From assembly GCA_047635695.1 (NCBI GenBank), contig JBLILN010000001.1, forward strand, positions 148,252 to 212,251: a DNA stretch of 64,000 bases, in the 5' to 3' direction. This DNA is from UBA2136 sp047635695. GTDB lineage: Bacteria > Pseudomonadota > Alphaproteobacteria > UBA2136. The position numbers and the translations under genes are program-made. The notes under the pieces were generated by a model. It saw only the letters and a list, made by a program, of their open reading frames with translations. It was not told where the DNA came from and made no database searches. Shown piece after piece: positions 32,051 through 40,408 of the stretch. How positions within the stretch are numbered: position 1 is the stretch's first letter; every line of letters starts with the position of its first letter.

Positions 32051-32538
32051 TAGCGTCTGTCTTTATCTGTGATAATTTCTTGCATAGGGTTGCCTGTTTC
32101 ACGCCATAAATATGTCGCCAGTTTCATACTGTCTTTGTAATAATGTTTGTCACCAGACCAGCTGGTCACGGTTAAAAAGCCATTACTTGCTTCTATGTGT
32201 TTTGGCCAGCACATCTTTATTTTGCTTTCGCAGTACTGCTTGTCGTCACTGTGTATGAGTTCAATTTTGCCTGAAAGGGGTGTCGTTTTAACTTTGTCTT
32301 TTTTTACTTCTTTTGCTTCTAATATGAATTTTGGCAAAATACGCATGGCACGTTTCGTTAGGTTAAATGATGCTTGCGGTAGTGTTTTTGCTGTTGTTAG
32401 TTTGACTTCGTAAGTAGGCATACCAATCAAAAATGTGGGCAGCGCGCTGGGCTGCGTTTCGCTGTCGTCAGCAAAGGATGCGGCACTAAAAAGGAAAAGA
32501 GCGAGTGCCGCTGTTAATAATGTTGTTTTAAAAAACAT
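32050..32538 (-). CDS. Hypothetical secreted protein, downstream of icd
   Basis: This 162-residue protein starts at the ATG at 32538, where AAAGGAG lies 9 bases upstream; the longer frame from 32574 would overlap icd and lacks such support. It has a signal peptide (cleavage near AASFA). The mature part contains QYCESKIKMCWPKHIEA with two Cys that could form a disulfide. I know no family. It follows icd by 26 bases and is coupled to the next gene, so icd and two small secreted proteins probably share a transcript. Confidence 0.6.
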   Translation of the reverse strand: MFFKTTLLTAALALFLFSAASFADDSETQPSALPTFLIGMPTYEVKLTTAKTLPQASFNLTKRAMRILPKFILEAKEVKKDKVKTTPLSGKIELIHSDDKQYCESKIKMCWPKHIEASNGFLTVTSWSGDKHYYKDSMKLATYLWRETGNPMQEIITDKDRR

Positions 32539-32564
32539 AAACACTGGCTCCTTTCGGTTGATAT

Positions 32565-33815
32565 TTACATGCAAGAAGTAATTTGTTCACCAAATTCACT
32601 GCATTTCACTTCTGTGGAACCGTCCATAAGGCGCGCAAAGTCGTAAGTAACATTTTTAGATTCAATGGCACCTTCAACGCCCTTGATAATAAGGTCAGCG
32701 GCTTCTATCCAGCCAAGGTGGCGTAACATCATTTCACCCGAAAGAATAATAGATGAAGGGTTTACTTTATCGAGGCCTGTGTACTTAGGCGCTGTACCAT
32801 GTGTGGCTTCAAAGATAGAGTGACCCGTGATGTAGTTGATGTTTGCGCCTGGTGCAATACCGATACCACCCACAGTGGCCGCAAGTGCATCGGAAATATA
32901 GTCACCGTTTAGGTTCATCGTCACAATCGTGCTGTATTCGCTTGGGCGTGTTAAAATTTGTTGTAAGAAGGCGTCTGCTATACAGTCCTTCATCACAAGT
33001 TTACCTTCAGGGATATTCCAATTAACGTCTTCTGCTACCACAACACGGTCGCTAAATTCGTTACGTGCAACATCAAATGCCCAGTCTTTAAAGGCGCCTT
33101 CTGTAAATTTCATGATGTTACCCTTGTGAACAACAGTCACAGAAGGGAGATCATTTTCGAGGGCAAATTTAATCGCTTCACGGACAATGCGTTCTGTACC
33201 TTCTTTTGAAATAGGCTTGATACCGATACCAGAAGTTTCAGGGAAACGGATTTTAGTGGCACCCATTTCATTTTGTAAGAAATCGATAACCTTTTTCACT
33301 TCAGGTGTGCCGGCTTTATATTCAATGCCTGCGTAAATGTCTTCACTGTTTTCACGGAACACGACCATGTCGGTTAGTTCTGGGCGCTTAACAGGGGAAG
33401 GTACACCTTCAAAATAGCGTACAGGGCGTAAACAAGTGTAAAGGTCTAGCTCTTGGCGCAAAGCCACGTTTAAAGAACGGAAACCGCCGCCCACAGGTGT
33501 TGTGAGAGGGCCTTTGATACCAACAAGGTATTCACGGAAGGCTTCAAGTGTTTCTTCAGGTAGCCATAGGTCTTCGCCGTAAACTTTATTGGCTTTTTCA
33601 CCCGCATAAACTTCCATCCATGAAATACGACGACGACCACCATAAGCTTTCATCACGGCAACATCTAGCACGCGCTGTGCAGTTGCCCAAATGTCAGGGC
33701 CAATACCATCACCTTCAATAAATGCAATAATGGGCTTATCGGGCACATTTAATTTGCCGTTAACCATCGTAATTTTTTCGCCACTGTCTGGTAGTTGGAT
33801 TTTATTGAAGTCCAT
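32565..33815 (-). CDS. icd: NADP-dependent isocitrate dehydrogenase
   Basis: This 416-residue enzyme oxidatively decarboxylates isocitrate to 2-oxoglutarate in the TCA cycle. It has the same length as Escherichia coli Icd and the same landmarks: IAFIEGDGIGPDIW, the substrate Ser region GGGFRSLNVALRQELDLY, RENSEDIYAGIE, KPISKEGTERIVREAIKFA, the catalytic Lys in VHKGNIMKFTEGAF, and GDYISDALAATVGGIG. It is the homodimeric bacterial type, in contrast to the eukaryote-like NADP-IDH found in many alphaproteobacteria. The phosphorylatable Ser is present, but no aceK gene is near. Confidence 0.95.
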   Translation of the reverse strand: MDFNKIQLPDSGEKITMVNGKLNVPDKPIIAFIEGDGIGPDIWATAQRVLDVAVMKAYGGRRRISWMEVYAGEKANKVYGEDLWLPEETLEAFREYLVGIKGPLTTPVGGGFRSLNVALRQELDLYTCLRPVRYFEGVPSPVKRPELTDMVVFRENSEDIYAGIEYKAGTPEVKKVIDFLQNEMGATKIRFPETSGIGIKPISKEGTERIVREAIKFALENDLPSVTVVHKGNIMKFTEGAFKDWAFDVARNEFSDRVVVAEDVNWNIPEGKLVMKDCIADAFLQQILTRPSEYSTIVTMNLNGDYISDALAATVGGIGIAPGANINYITGHSIFEATHGTAPKYTGLDKVNPSSIILSGEMMLRHLGWIEAADLIIKGVEGAIESKNVTYDFARLMDGSTEVKCSEFGEQITSCM

Positions 33816-33984
33816 GTGTCTCGTTACCTTCTTGTTAATTAGGTATCTAATATAGCAAATTTACGCTTATTTTTCAGCAAAAATATTTTCTTGCTGTTTT
33901 GAAGGAGTTAGGTATACTGACGTTTATAAACAAGTAACATCTTTTTTCTTTTTATTCCTATATTTATAGGTAAGGAGGGCGCAT

Positions 33985-34359
33985 ATGACGCCTCGATTCC
34001 GACAATCTGTGACATTGCAAGATCTTGAAGCTTTTGAAAAGCATAACCATGAGGCTTTTCTTGTGCTCATGCGTTTTTATACCAAAGTGGATAGAAATAT
34101 TCCTGATAAATACAAACCAGTACTTTTAGGAGAGGCTGATTATGCTTTTTCTCATATACCAAAGGGTTTTTTAAGCCAGTTGGGTTATGTGGTGGCCAGT
34201 ATTTTTCTTGCCGTTTTAGAGGTGAATATTAGTCATACATTTCTTTTTGAAAAAGAAAATGGTGGTTTTTTAGTTTCTGATTCTACCAGAATAGCCCTTA
34301 AAGCATATATAAAAAAGTATAAACCTTTGCCTATAAGTTTTCATCAAACAAACAAGTAA
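33985..34359 (+). CDS. Hypothetical protein
   Basis: This 124-residue protein is not recognised. AAGGAGG lies 7 to 8 bases before the ATG, a strong ribosome binding site, so it is very probably expressed. One moderately hydrophobic stretch (LGYVVASIFLAVLEVNI, about residues 65-81) may be a buried helix or a single membrane segment. The ends are rich in Lys. It is divergent from icd across 169 bases. Confidence 0.6.
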   Translation: MTPRFRQSVTLQDLEAFEKHNHEAFLVLMRFYTKVDRNIPDKYKPVLLGEADYAFSHIPKGFLSQLGYVVASIFLAVLEVNISHTFLFEKENGGFLVSDSTRIALKAYIKKYKPLPISFHQTNK

Positions 34360-34435
34360 TGTTTCAATTCAATGGCTTATAAAAGTCGTCATGGTAAATG
34401 AGCTGGTTTTTAACCTGGTGAGGTAATTTTTATGA

Positions 34436-34618
34436 TTTATACATTTAACCTTAAATGTTGCTAAGGGTGAAAGCTTAAAATTTAGTACAAATTCATTGCA
34501 TGTTTCTATTAAAATAAAAGGTGCTGGTACAAAACCTTTTGATATTAAGTTTTTTAACGAATTGGCCTTAAACGGCAAAAAAACACCTCATGGGGTGTTT
34601 TTTTTGTCTGAATGTTGA
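34436..34618 (+). pseudogene. Possible decayed coding stretch without a start codon
   Basis: A frame of 60 codons is open to the TGA at 34616-34618 and reads protein-like (LNVAKGESLKFSTNSLHVSI, then KPFDIKFFNELALNGKK), but no start codon precedes it and a TGA lies just upstream at 34433-34435. A terminator hairpin overlaps its last codons. I take it as either a gene remnant or chance. Confidence 0.2.
34577..34606. terminator. Terminator hairpin before the SIMPL gene end
   Basis: AAAACACC pairs with GGTGTTTT around TCATGG, flanked by an A-run on the left and a T-run on the right, so it can act for the minus-strand SIMPL gene and for plus-strand transcripts. Confidence 0.75.
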
Positions 34619-34619
34619 A

Positions 34620-35348
34620 TTACTGCGCTAAGTCGAGAATAACAGCCACACGAATACTCACAGCAACACGTTCTTCACTGCCTTCGACAACAGGAGCGGC
34701 CATGCTTTTACTATCCATAGCCATCTCTGATATCATGTTATGACGCATTTGTGGTCTTGTTACTTGTTGGTTTGAAACGTCGATGGAGCCAATATGAAAT
34801 GTGCTTGCACCTAATTGCGTTGCAACACTTTTGGCGCGGTCTTGTACACGTTTTAAGGCTTCGTTGATGAGGGCGGTGCGGAAGCTTGCAGCTTTTTCAC
34901 GGCTGAGGTAATAGTTGATACCTGAAATGTTAAAGCCTTGCGCCTGTAATTTTTGTGCAACGTCAAGGATAAGTTCCTTATTGGCACTATCGAGGATAAT
35001 TTCTTGGCTCCCTGTCCAGCCATCATTCTTTTTAAGAGCAGCGTTCCAGCGTTGGTTAACACGGTAAGCGCCGGTTGAAACTTTAACATCTGTATATTTT
35101 TTGGCAATAGACACGGCGTATGTCATTTTTTCATTGATGCGGTTTTGTAGTGTCGTGTTTATTTTTGACTCTTCTTCTATGCGTAAAGTCGCCTTTATGC
35201 GGTCTTGTTCGACCTCTTTCTCGGCTGATTCACTTAAGTTAAGAACGGTCTTGTTGTCAATAAACTGATAATAGCCTGTATCCTTTGCGTTGGCTGTCAT
35301 TGTAAATGCCATGGCGCAAGCAAAGAAAGTGAAGATAGTCTTTTTCAT
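34620..35348 (-). CDS. SIMPL-domain (DUF541) periplasmic protein
   Basis: This 242-residue protein has a signal peptide (cleavage after MTANA) and the SIMPL/DUF541 domain: LNLSESAEKEVEQDRIKATL, then RINEKMTYAVSIAKKY and YRVNQRWNAALKKNDGWTG, ending in VAVSIRVAVILDLAQ. Members assemble into rings in the periplasm or outer membrane, and their role is poorly known; some are linked to oxidative stress. It is a single gene that ends at a terminator. Confidence 0.88.
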   Translation of the reverse strand: MKKTIFTFFACAMAFTMTANAKDTGYYQFIDNKTVLNLSESAEKEVEQDRIKATLRIEEESKINTTLQNRINEKMTYAVSIAKKYTDVKVSTGAYRVNQRWNAALKKNDGWTGSQEIILDSANKELILDVAQKLQAQGFNISGINYYLSREKAASFRTALINEALKRVQDRAKSVATQLGASTFHIGSIDVSNQQVTRPQMRHNMISEMAMDSKSMAAPVVEGSEERVAVSIRVAVILDLAQ

Positions 35349-35395
35349 GAGTTTTATAGCCTTTTGTTGTTTAATGAAGTTTAGCAGGTATTGAG

Positions 35396-35428
35396 AAAAA
35401 GAAAAAGGCCGCTTAAAGCGACCCTTTT
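35396..35428 (-). terminator. Terminator of rpmB
   Basis: On the minus strand AAAAGGGTCGCTT and AAGCGGCCTTTTT form a stem with minor mismatches, followed by a T-rich run. Confidence 0.75.
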
Positions 35429-35445
35429 AAAATTTTTAAGAAAGA

Positions 35446-35763
35446 CTATTTAGCTTCAGTTGTTTCAGTAGCTTCAGTCGTTTTCTTGATAATAAGTTTA
35501 CGTAAACGTTTTGCAGCAATTGAGAAAGTCTCAGTGTTACGGTTTTTAACGTTTAACATGAAAGCATCAAATCCACCGAACTTGTCAACAGTACGCATAG
35601 CGTTTGTAGAAAGACGTAGAGAAATCATACGGTTTAGTGTTTCACTAAACATAGATTTTTCTTGAAGGTTTGGTAGGAAACGACGTTTTGTGTGTCTCAT
35701 TGAGTGAGAAACGTTGTTACCTGACATTGGGCTCTTACCTGTAATTTCACATACGCGAGACAT
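35446..35763 (-). CDS. rpmB: 50S ribosomal protein L28
   Basis: This 105-residue protein starts with SRVCEITGKSPMSGNNVSH and has HTKRRFLPNLQ, the L28 signature, and ISLRLSTNAMRTVDKFGG. Alphaproteobacterial L28 proteins carry a C-terminal extension of this kind, here ending in a Thr/Glu/Ala tail. It is a single-gene unit with its own terminator. Confidence 0.95.
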   Translation of the reverse strand: MSRVCEITGKSPMSGNNVSHSMRHTKRRFLPNLQEKSMFSETLNRMISLRLSTNAMRTVDKFGGFDAFMLNVKNRNTETFSIAAKRLRKLIIKKTTEATETTEAK

Positions 35764-35904
35764 TTTGCTGCTTCCTTAATATTCTATATCTTTAATCAAA
35801 ACTTTTTGTGACGTTTAGCCACTTGTTGGGCATTTAGCCTTTTATTGCGCAGTTTGTCAACAATATTTTGAACAAATATACAATTTTTTCATTAATAGGC
35901 CATT

Positions 35905-36915
35905 TTAATTATTCAGGTGCGGTATGTTGTGATGAATACTCGAAGGTATCCATAACGTTGCTGTGCATGACAAATCGTGGAAAATACCAAGCTTTGTTGT
36001 ATAGGAAATATGGCCATTGTCATTGACAAGGTCTAACCATTTTTTAGGGCCACCTGAGCCTGAAAATTTAACAGACACCTTATAAGGGGTAAGTGGAGGC
36101 GCAACATTTATATTCATTTTTTCACAAGGTATATTAAATGATATCTCTTTTTCTGTGGCCGTGAGTTTAATGGTGCGCGTAAAAGTGTTAAACCAAGCAA
36201 GGCAAAATATCACAAAGGCGATAAAGATCAGAATATATCTTGTCTTGATGACTGTTTTTTCTTTAATAAAGTAACTCCCTATGGTTGCTGTAAGTGCAAC
36301 GCAGGCAATGCCCCAGACAATATCTGTAAAGAAGTGTGCGCCATATATCATGCGACCATAGCCCATAAGGACGCCCGATAAAATACCTGCACTTAAAAAG
36401 GCTTTGGCCAGAACAGGTTTTCGACGTCTGAGTATAAAGAAGGGGACAAGGAGCATGGCAGCCGTTGCCACGTGACCTGAAGGGAATGATTTGTCGTGGA
36501 ATTTTTGTGGTGCTTTGCCATTAAGGTTAAAGGGCAGTGTATAAGGGGCGGCTCCATTTAAAATAACAGTGGTACGTGGGCGTGGTCTTTCAACGCTGTC
36601 TTTTAATATACTATGCACCAGTAGCCCTGCGCCAAAGACAAGGGTGAATAACCAAATAAGTGCTGTGTGGTTAAGAGTGGGATACTTTTTTCGTAAAGGC
36701 GGTATAAGTATAAATACCAAGAGGGCAATGCTTATTGCAATAAAGGGTGTTGGTGCGTATTCTTTAGCCAGCCATGCAAAGTGACTTTCTGGGTTATGGC
36801 TTAGGCGTGCAAATGTTTGGTCGAGGTCAAATATAATGCTTAAAGCTGTTATGAAGCTAGATATACCCAGTATTATAAAAACGTCTCTTTTTAAAGTGGC
36901 GAAATTCATGTGCAT
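35905..36915 (-). CDS. PAP2-family membrane phosphatase
   Basis: This 336-residue protein has about six membrane segments and the three motifs of the PAP2/lipid phosphatase superfamily: KDSVERPRP, FPSGHVATAA with the catalytic His, and GRMIYGAHFFTDIVWG with the second catalytic His and Asp. The C-terminal 110 residues (from about 225) include one more membrane segment and a soluble domain I do not know. Substrates in the family are undecaprenyl pyrophosphate, phosphatidylglycerophosphate or lipid A. AGGA lies 6 bases before the ATG. It is divergent from a GT39 gene, a pairing often seen with lipid A or glycan modification. Confidence 0.88.
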   Translation of the reverse strand: MHMNFATLKRDVFIILGISSFITALSIIFDLDQTFARLSHNPESHFAWLAKEYAPTPFIAISIALLVFILIPPLRKKYPTLNHTALIWLFTLVFGAGLLVHSILKDSVERPRPRTTVILNGAAPYTLPFNLNGKAPQKFHDKSFPSGHVATAAMLLVPFFILRRRKPVLAKAFLSAGILSGVLMGYGRMIYGAHFFTDIVWGIACVALTATIGSYFIKEKTVIKTRYILIFIAFVIFCLAWFNTFTRTIKLTATEKEISFNIPCEKMNINVAPPLTPYKVSVKFSGSGGPKKWLDLVNDNGHISYTTKLGIFHDLSCTATLWIPSSIHHNIPHLNN

Positions 36916-36979
36916 TGGTTATCCTTAGTTTTAATTGCGTCCACTATAGATAAAAAAATAAAAAGAAGCGACCCTTAAT

Positions 36980-38542
36980 ATGAAATATACATCTGATGAA
37001 AATTTAAAACCTGTTCTGTTAACGGTGTTTGCTTTATTTATATTACGCCTTGTTTTTGTTGCCTTTGGCCCTATAGACCTTTCACCTGACGAAGCCCATT
37101 ACTGGGAATGGTCACGCTACTTAGATTTAAGCTATTATAGTAAGCCACCTCTTGTGGCTTGGTTGAATTATATATCAACATCTATTTTTGGTAACACACA
37201 CGTTGGTGTACGTTTTTTTAGTTGTTTGGCTTTATCAGTATTGAGTTTTGTGGCTTACTTAATCGCACATCAGGCGGCGGGTCAAAAAGCAGGTTGGTTT
37301 GCCTTGTTACTCATTAACTTAACGCCAGAGTTCGCTGCGGGTGGTCTGATGATGACACCTGACGTGCCTTCATTAACATTTTGGGCGCTCGGGTTGTATA
37401 TGTTGACTAAAATTGACTTTGAAGCTGCTGACGTACCTTATAGGAAGTTTGTTATACTCGGTGTTTTTCTAGGATTTGCAGGTTTAGCAAAATATACGAC
37501 AGCCTTGTTTTACCCCATGCTTGGCCTTTATCTACTTCTAAGTAAACAGCGCCGTGCATGGCTTTTAAAGCCTCATATTTATATTGCAGGGTTTGTTTCG
37601 CTTGTAATGCAAGCGCCTGTTTTATATTGGAACTATATGCACGATTTTATTGGTTTAAAGCATGTTATGGGTCAAAGTGCGGGCAGTAGTGACTTTTCAG
37701 GATTTAAAAGTTTAGGCAATTTTTTGGGTGGTCAATTGGGTGTTGTTTCGCCGGTTACCTTTATATTATTGCTCTGTGCTTGGGGCGCGGTTGCTTGCTT
37801 GTTGTGGCGAGGGCGTGCGGTCAAAGCACAAACACAAACACAAAAGCAAAAAACACTCGAAATTCTATGGTATTTTTCAGCGCCTATATTTTTGGCGTTT
37901 CTTATTAAGTCCACAGGTTCTAAGGTTCAACCTAATTGGCCTGTTCTTTCTATATATGGTGGTTTTATATTACTGGCTATATGGGTTTCTGCTGCGGGTA
38001 AAGGGCTAAGGCGTACCTTTATTGCAGGCTTGATTTTTTCTACCTTATTGACGGTTATATCACACGATACATTCATTGTGCGTAAGGTTTTAAAAATGGC
38101 AGGGTCTGATGTGGTGGTGCCTTTTAAGCGTGATCCTTTAAAACCCGCTTTGGGTTGGCGTGGTTTAGGGCAGGCTATTTCAGCAAAGGTTGACCCTGTA
38201 TTAAACGGTATTGAGCCTATTATTTTAATGACCCGTTACCAAACGGCGAGTGAGCTTTCATTTTATATGAAGGGTAACCCTAAAATTATTTACGTCAACC
38301 CTGGTTATAGACGTCAAAACCAGTATGATTTGTGGCCTTGGCCAGAAGGTATGGGCGAAAAACCAGTGGTATATATACGTGAAAATGGTGTAATAGAGCC
38401 TTTCATTTTTAATGCTTTTGAAAATTGTGCGCATTTGGGTGCTGTGGCTTCACGCCGTGATAATGTATTGATGCGTCAGGCTAATGTATATTTATGTTTT
38501 GGTTATAAGGGGCTAGAAAGACCGCGCCCAGAAAGATACTAA
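36980..38542 (+). CDS. GT39-type (ArnT/PMT-like) membrane glycosyltransferase
   Basis: This 520-residue protein has about ten membrane segments. The first periplasmic loop reads DLSPDEAHYWEWSRYLDLSY followed by YSKPPLVAWL, the Asp/Glu motif and PP of polyprenyl-phosphate-sugar dependent GT39 enzymes such as ArnT. The C-terminal part (from about 380) is a soluble domain. It would transfer a sugar from undecaprenyl-phosphate to a lipid or protein acceptor outside the inner membrane. The acceptor is unknown. It is divergent from the PAP2 phosphatase gene. Confidence 0.88.
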   Translation: MKYTSDENLKPVLLTVFALFILRLVFVAFGPIDLSPDEAHYWEWSRYLDLSYYSKPPLVAWLNYISTSIFGNTHVGVRFFSCLALSVLSFVAYLIAHQAAGQKAGWFALLLINLTPEFAAGGLMMTPDVPSLTFWALGLYMLTKIDFEAADVPYRKFVILGVFLGFAGLAKYTTALFYPMLGLYLLLSKQRRAWLLKPHIYIAGFVSLVMQAPVLYWNYMHDFIGLKHVMGQSAGSSDFSGFKSLGNFLGGQLGVVSPVTFILLLCAWGAVACLLWRGRAVKAQTQTQKQKTLEILWYFSAPIFLAFLIKSTGSKVQPNWPVLSIYGGFILLAIWVSAAGKGLRRTFIAGLIFSTLLTVISHDTFIVRKVLKMAGSDVVVPFKRDPLKPALGWRGLGQAISAKVDPVLNGIEPIILMTRYQTASELSFYMKGNPKIIYVNPGYRRQNQYDLWPWPEGMGEKPVVYIRENGVIEPFIFNAFENCAHLGAVASRRDNVLMRQANVYLCFGYKGLERPRPERY

Positions 38543-38550
38543 GCAAAAAA

Positions 38551-38572
38551 AAGACCTCCCAAGGGAGGTCTT
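38551..38572 (-). terminator. Terminator of the PEP-CTERM gene
   Basis: AAGACCTCCC and GGGAGGTCTT form a perfect 10-bp stem around AA. The T-run is on the minus strand, so it mainly serves the minus-strand gene, though it also lies right behind the GT39 gene. Confidence 0.85.
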
Positions 38573-38591
38573 CTCAATTCGATGTTGTGGG

Positions 38592-39158
38592 TTAGCTTTT
38601 GCGAGCCATGTATTTTTTGCGGATAACTAAGCCGATAATAGCTAAACCAAACAGAAAAAATGTTGCTGGTTCTGGTACAGATGTCGATGGGCTGTATGTT
38701 CCAGAGCGAATATTTTCCCACGTCACGCCAGTGGCGTTGAAGTCAGTGAAGTTTTGACCAGCGATGCCTCTCATCGACATAGTAACGTCTTGAAATTTAG
38801 TGGCACTATAAAAAGCAATTTCTTGATTTCCTGTAAGGTCGTTGACAGGGGTGAACATTGTTTCACCAAAATTTAAGTCAAAGCGTGTGATTAAGTTGTA
38901 AAAGAAATCAACGTCAGGCACTTCAAAAATAATGACATTTGCTTCATTTGCAAGCGAGAAAATTCTATCAAATTGGCCTGCAAAACTAGCATTTGCAGTA
39001 AACGTTTCGTTGCCGTGAAGTGTTAAGGTGATGTTGTTGAGGGGGTCGTAAACGTCCGCAGCGTCAATCATGTGCGTATAGCTTGTGTTAATTAAACCTG
39101 CAAAAGCAGATGTGGTTAAAGCAAAAAATAAGCCTAAAGTAAGGATTAATTTTTTCAT
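38592..39158 (-). CDS. PEP-CTERM sorting-domain protein
   Basis: This 188-residue exported protein has a signal peptide (cleavage near SAFA-GL) and the C-terminal PEP-CTERM sorting signal: VPEPATFFLFGLAIIGLVIR, a Pro-Glu-Pro motif, a membrane helix and a basic end (KKYMARKS). Such proteins are recognised by an exosortase and usually belong to exopolysaccharide or biofilm matrix systems. The mature part looks beta-rich and is not otherwise recognised. No exosortase gene is in the window, so it must be elsewhere. A strong hairpin terminator follows. Confidence 0.88.
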   Translation of the reverse strand: MKKLILTLGLFFALTTSAFAGLINTSYTHMIDAADVYDPLNNITLTLHGNETFTANASFAGQFDRIFSLANEANVIIFEVPDVDFFYNLITRFDLNFGETMFTPVNDLTGNQEIAFYSATKFQDVTMSMRGIAGQNFTDFNATGVTWENIRSGTYSPSTSVPEPATFFLFGLAIIGLVIRKKYMARKS

Positions 39159-39398
39159 ATTATGGGTATTCCTATGAGTATCTGGTCAAAACTGACCGTA
39201 AAAAAGGTATGAAGGGTGTTTCATCGTGTGTTCAAAAGTATATATAGGGTAATTGTATGCAGATTTAAAGTCTTTTTTTTTTAAATATGCATTTTTTTTA
39301 TTTTTCCTTTAATTTTATTGCTTTATATACGTGTTTTCGTTAGTTTGAGCCTTGTTAAACACATCTTTTACTGTTTTCTCCTTTTATAGGCATTCCAA

Positions 39399-40022
39399 AT
39401 GAAAAAACCATCAGTTATCTGGCGACCTTCGCCTAATTTTGGTGAGCGTTCTTATGAAGGCTTCCCTGTACCCATCAATGCTATTGTCATTCATGGCACC
39501 GGCATGAAAACACATCATGACGTTTTACGGCGTCTGCGTGACCCTTATTTCGAGGTAAGCGCCCATTACTATATTTCAAGCACAGGAAAGCTTTATCAGC
39601 TTGTTAAGGATGAATATAAAGCATGGCACGCAGGCGTGAGCGCTTGGGGTAATATGCACCACTTAAATTGCAATAGTATTGGTATTGAGCTTTTTAACAC
39701 CACGGCAGGTAATAAAAAGCCTTACACAAAAGCGCAATATGAAACATTGGCGCAGTTGCTTCATTATTTAATAGAAACTTATAAAATACCGCTGGAGCAT
39801 GTGCTTGGTCATAGTGACATTGCCAGTATCCGTGAAACAAACCACAGGACAGACCCTGGTATGTTCTTTGATTGGCAATTTTTATACAGAAAAGGCCTTG
39901 CAAAACCCTTGCCTCGTTATAAAAACCCAAGCGCCCCTCTTTTATGGGGCATGGGTTACCGCGGTAGCTATGAAAACCGTATGCGGGCTTATATGTTACG
40001 CACAGCAGGCATTTTAATGTGA
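39399..40022 (+). CDS. N-acetylmuramoyl-L-alanine amidase, AmpD/AmiD type
   Basis: This 207-residue enzyme of the amidase_2 (PGRP-like) family cleaves between muramic acid and L-Ala. Zinc ligands are His in IVIHGTGM, His in GHSDIA and Asp in RTDPGMFFDW; VSAHYYISSTGKLYQLV, WHAGVSAWG and NCNSIGIELFN are family motifs. The segment between the second and third ligands (SDIASIRETNHRTDPG) is a few residues longer than in AmpD. No signal peptide is present, so a cytoplasmic role in peptidoglycan recycling is likely. It lies just before the dcw cluster and ends at a strong terminator. Confidence 0.9.
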   Translation: MKKPSVIWRPSPNFGERSYEGFPVPINAIVIHGTGMKTHHDVLRRLRDPYFEVSAHYYISSTGKLYQLVKDEYKAWHAGVSAWGNMHHLNCNSIGIELFNTTAGNKKPYTKAQYETLAQLLHYLIETYKIPLEHVLGHSDIASIRETNHRTDPGMFFDWQFLYRKGLAKPLPRYKNPSAPLLWGMGYRGSYENRMRAYMLRTAGILM

Positions 40023-40034
40023 TATATCGAAAAC

Positions 40035-40065
40035 AAAAAACCACCTCAGCTGAGGTGGTTTTTTT
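40035..40065 (+). terminator. Terminator of the amidase gene
   Basis: ACCACCTCA and TGAGGTGGT form a perfect stem around GC, with A-run and T-run at the base, so it may work in both directions and insulates the dcw cluster. Confidence 0.9.
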
Positions 40066-40199
40066 ATGCGCTGTGTTTTACCTTATTTCATTTAAAGCTC
40101 AAAAATTCATGGGTTTTTATGGGTATTTGTCTCTTTGGTCACAGTGCTAAGCTATAAAAACCGCCATTTATAGCTGAAATGGGGGCCTATCTGTTACCT

Positions 40200-40220
40200 T
40201 TATACACAAAGTTATCCACA
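40200..40220 (+). promoter_or_regulatory. Two perfect DnaA boxes in tandem
   Basis: TTATACACA (40200-40208) and TTATCCACA (40212-40220) both match the consensus TTATNCACA in all positions, in the same orientation, 12 bp start to start, followed by AT-rich DNA. They lie about 190-210 bases before mraZ. DnaA control of the dcw promoter is the simplest reading. Confidence 0.6.
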
Positions 40221-40270
40221 GGCACAGCCTTAGAAATATATACATATTTAACATTTTGGTGTTGCTTTAT

Positions 40271-40315
40271 CCCATGGAATCCCATATCATACCATTGTGT
40301 CCCAAATACCACCCA
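40271..40315 (-). promoter_or_regulatory. mraZ: Candidate MraZ-binding repeats
   Basis: CCCA occurs at 40271, 40281, 40301 and 40312, with a degenerate ACCA at 40291, giving a ladder at 10 to 11 bp. Read on the minus strand these are TGGG repeats. MraZ is known to bind TGGGN repeats with 5-base spacers (10-bp period) in its own promoter in Escherichia coli. Confidence 0.65.
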
Positions 40316-40408
40316 CGGTTTTTTCAGGGTGAGGGCGCAAAGTTTGTTGAGGAGCGGTATATTGTTTGGCTTGTTTTATTGAGCTAAACAAATAATGAGG
40401 GAGAAGAA

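Larger units (their letters stand above)
40023..40408. promoter_or_regulatory. mraZ: Regulatory region of the dcw cluster
   Basis: No gene lies in these 386 bases. In order they hold the amidase terminator (40035-40065), two DnaA boxes (40200-40220), an AT-rich stretch, a ladder of CCCA repeats (40271-40315) and the mraZ ribosome binding site GAGGGAG (40397-40403). A TATATT at 40358-40363 could be a -10 element, but no good -35 is seen. Confidence 0.6.

Noticed and set aside
40179..40382. 67-codon plus-strand ORF before mraZ
   Set aside because: It covers the DnaA boxes and the CCCA ladder, has no ribosome binding site and no domain. The sequence is explained as regulatory DNA.
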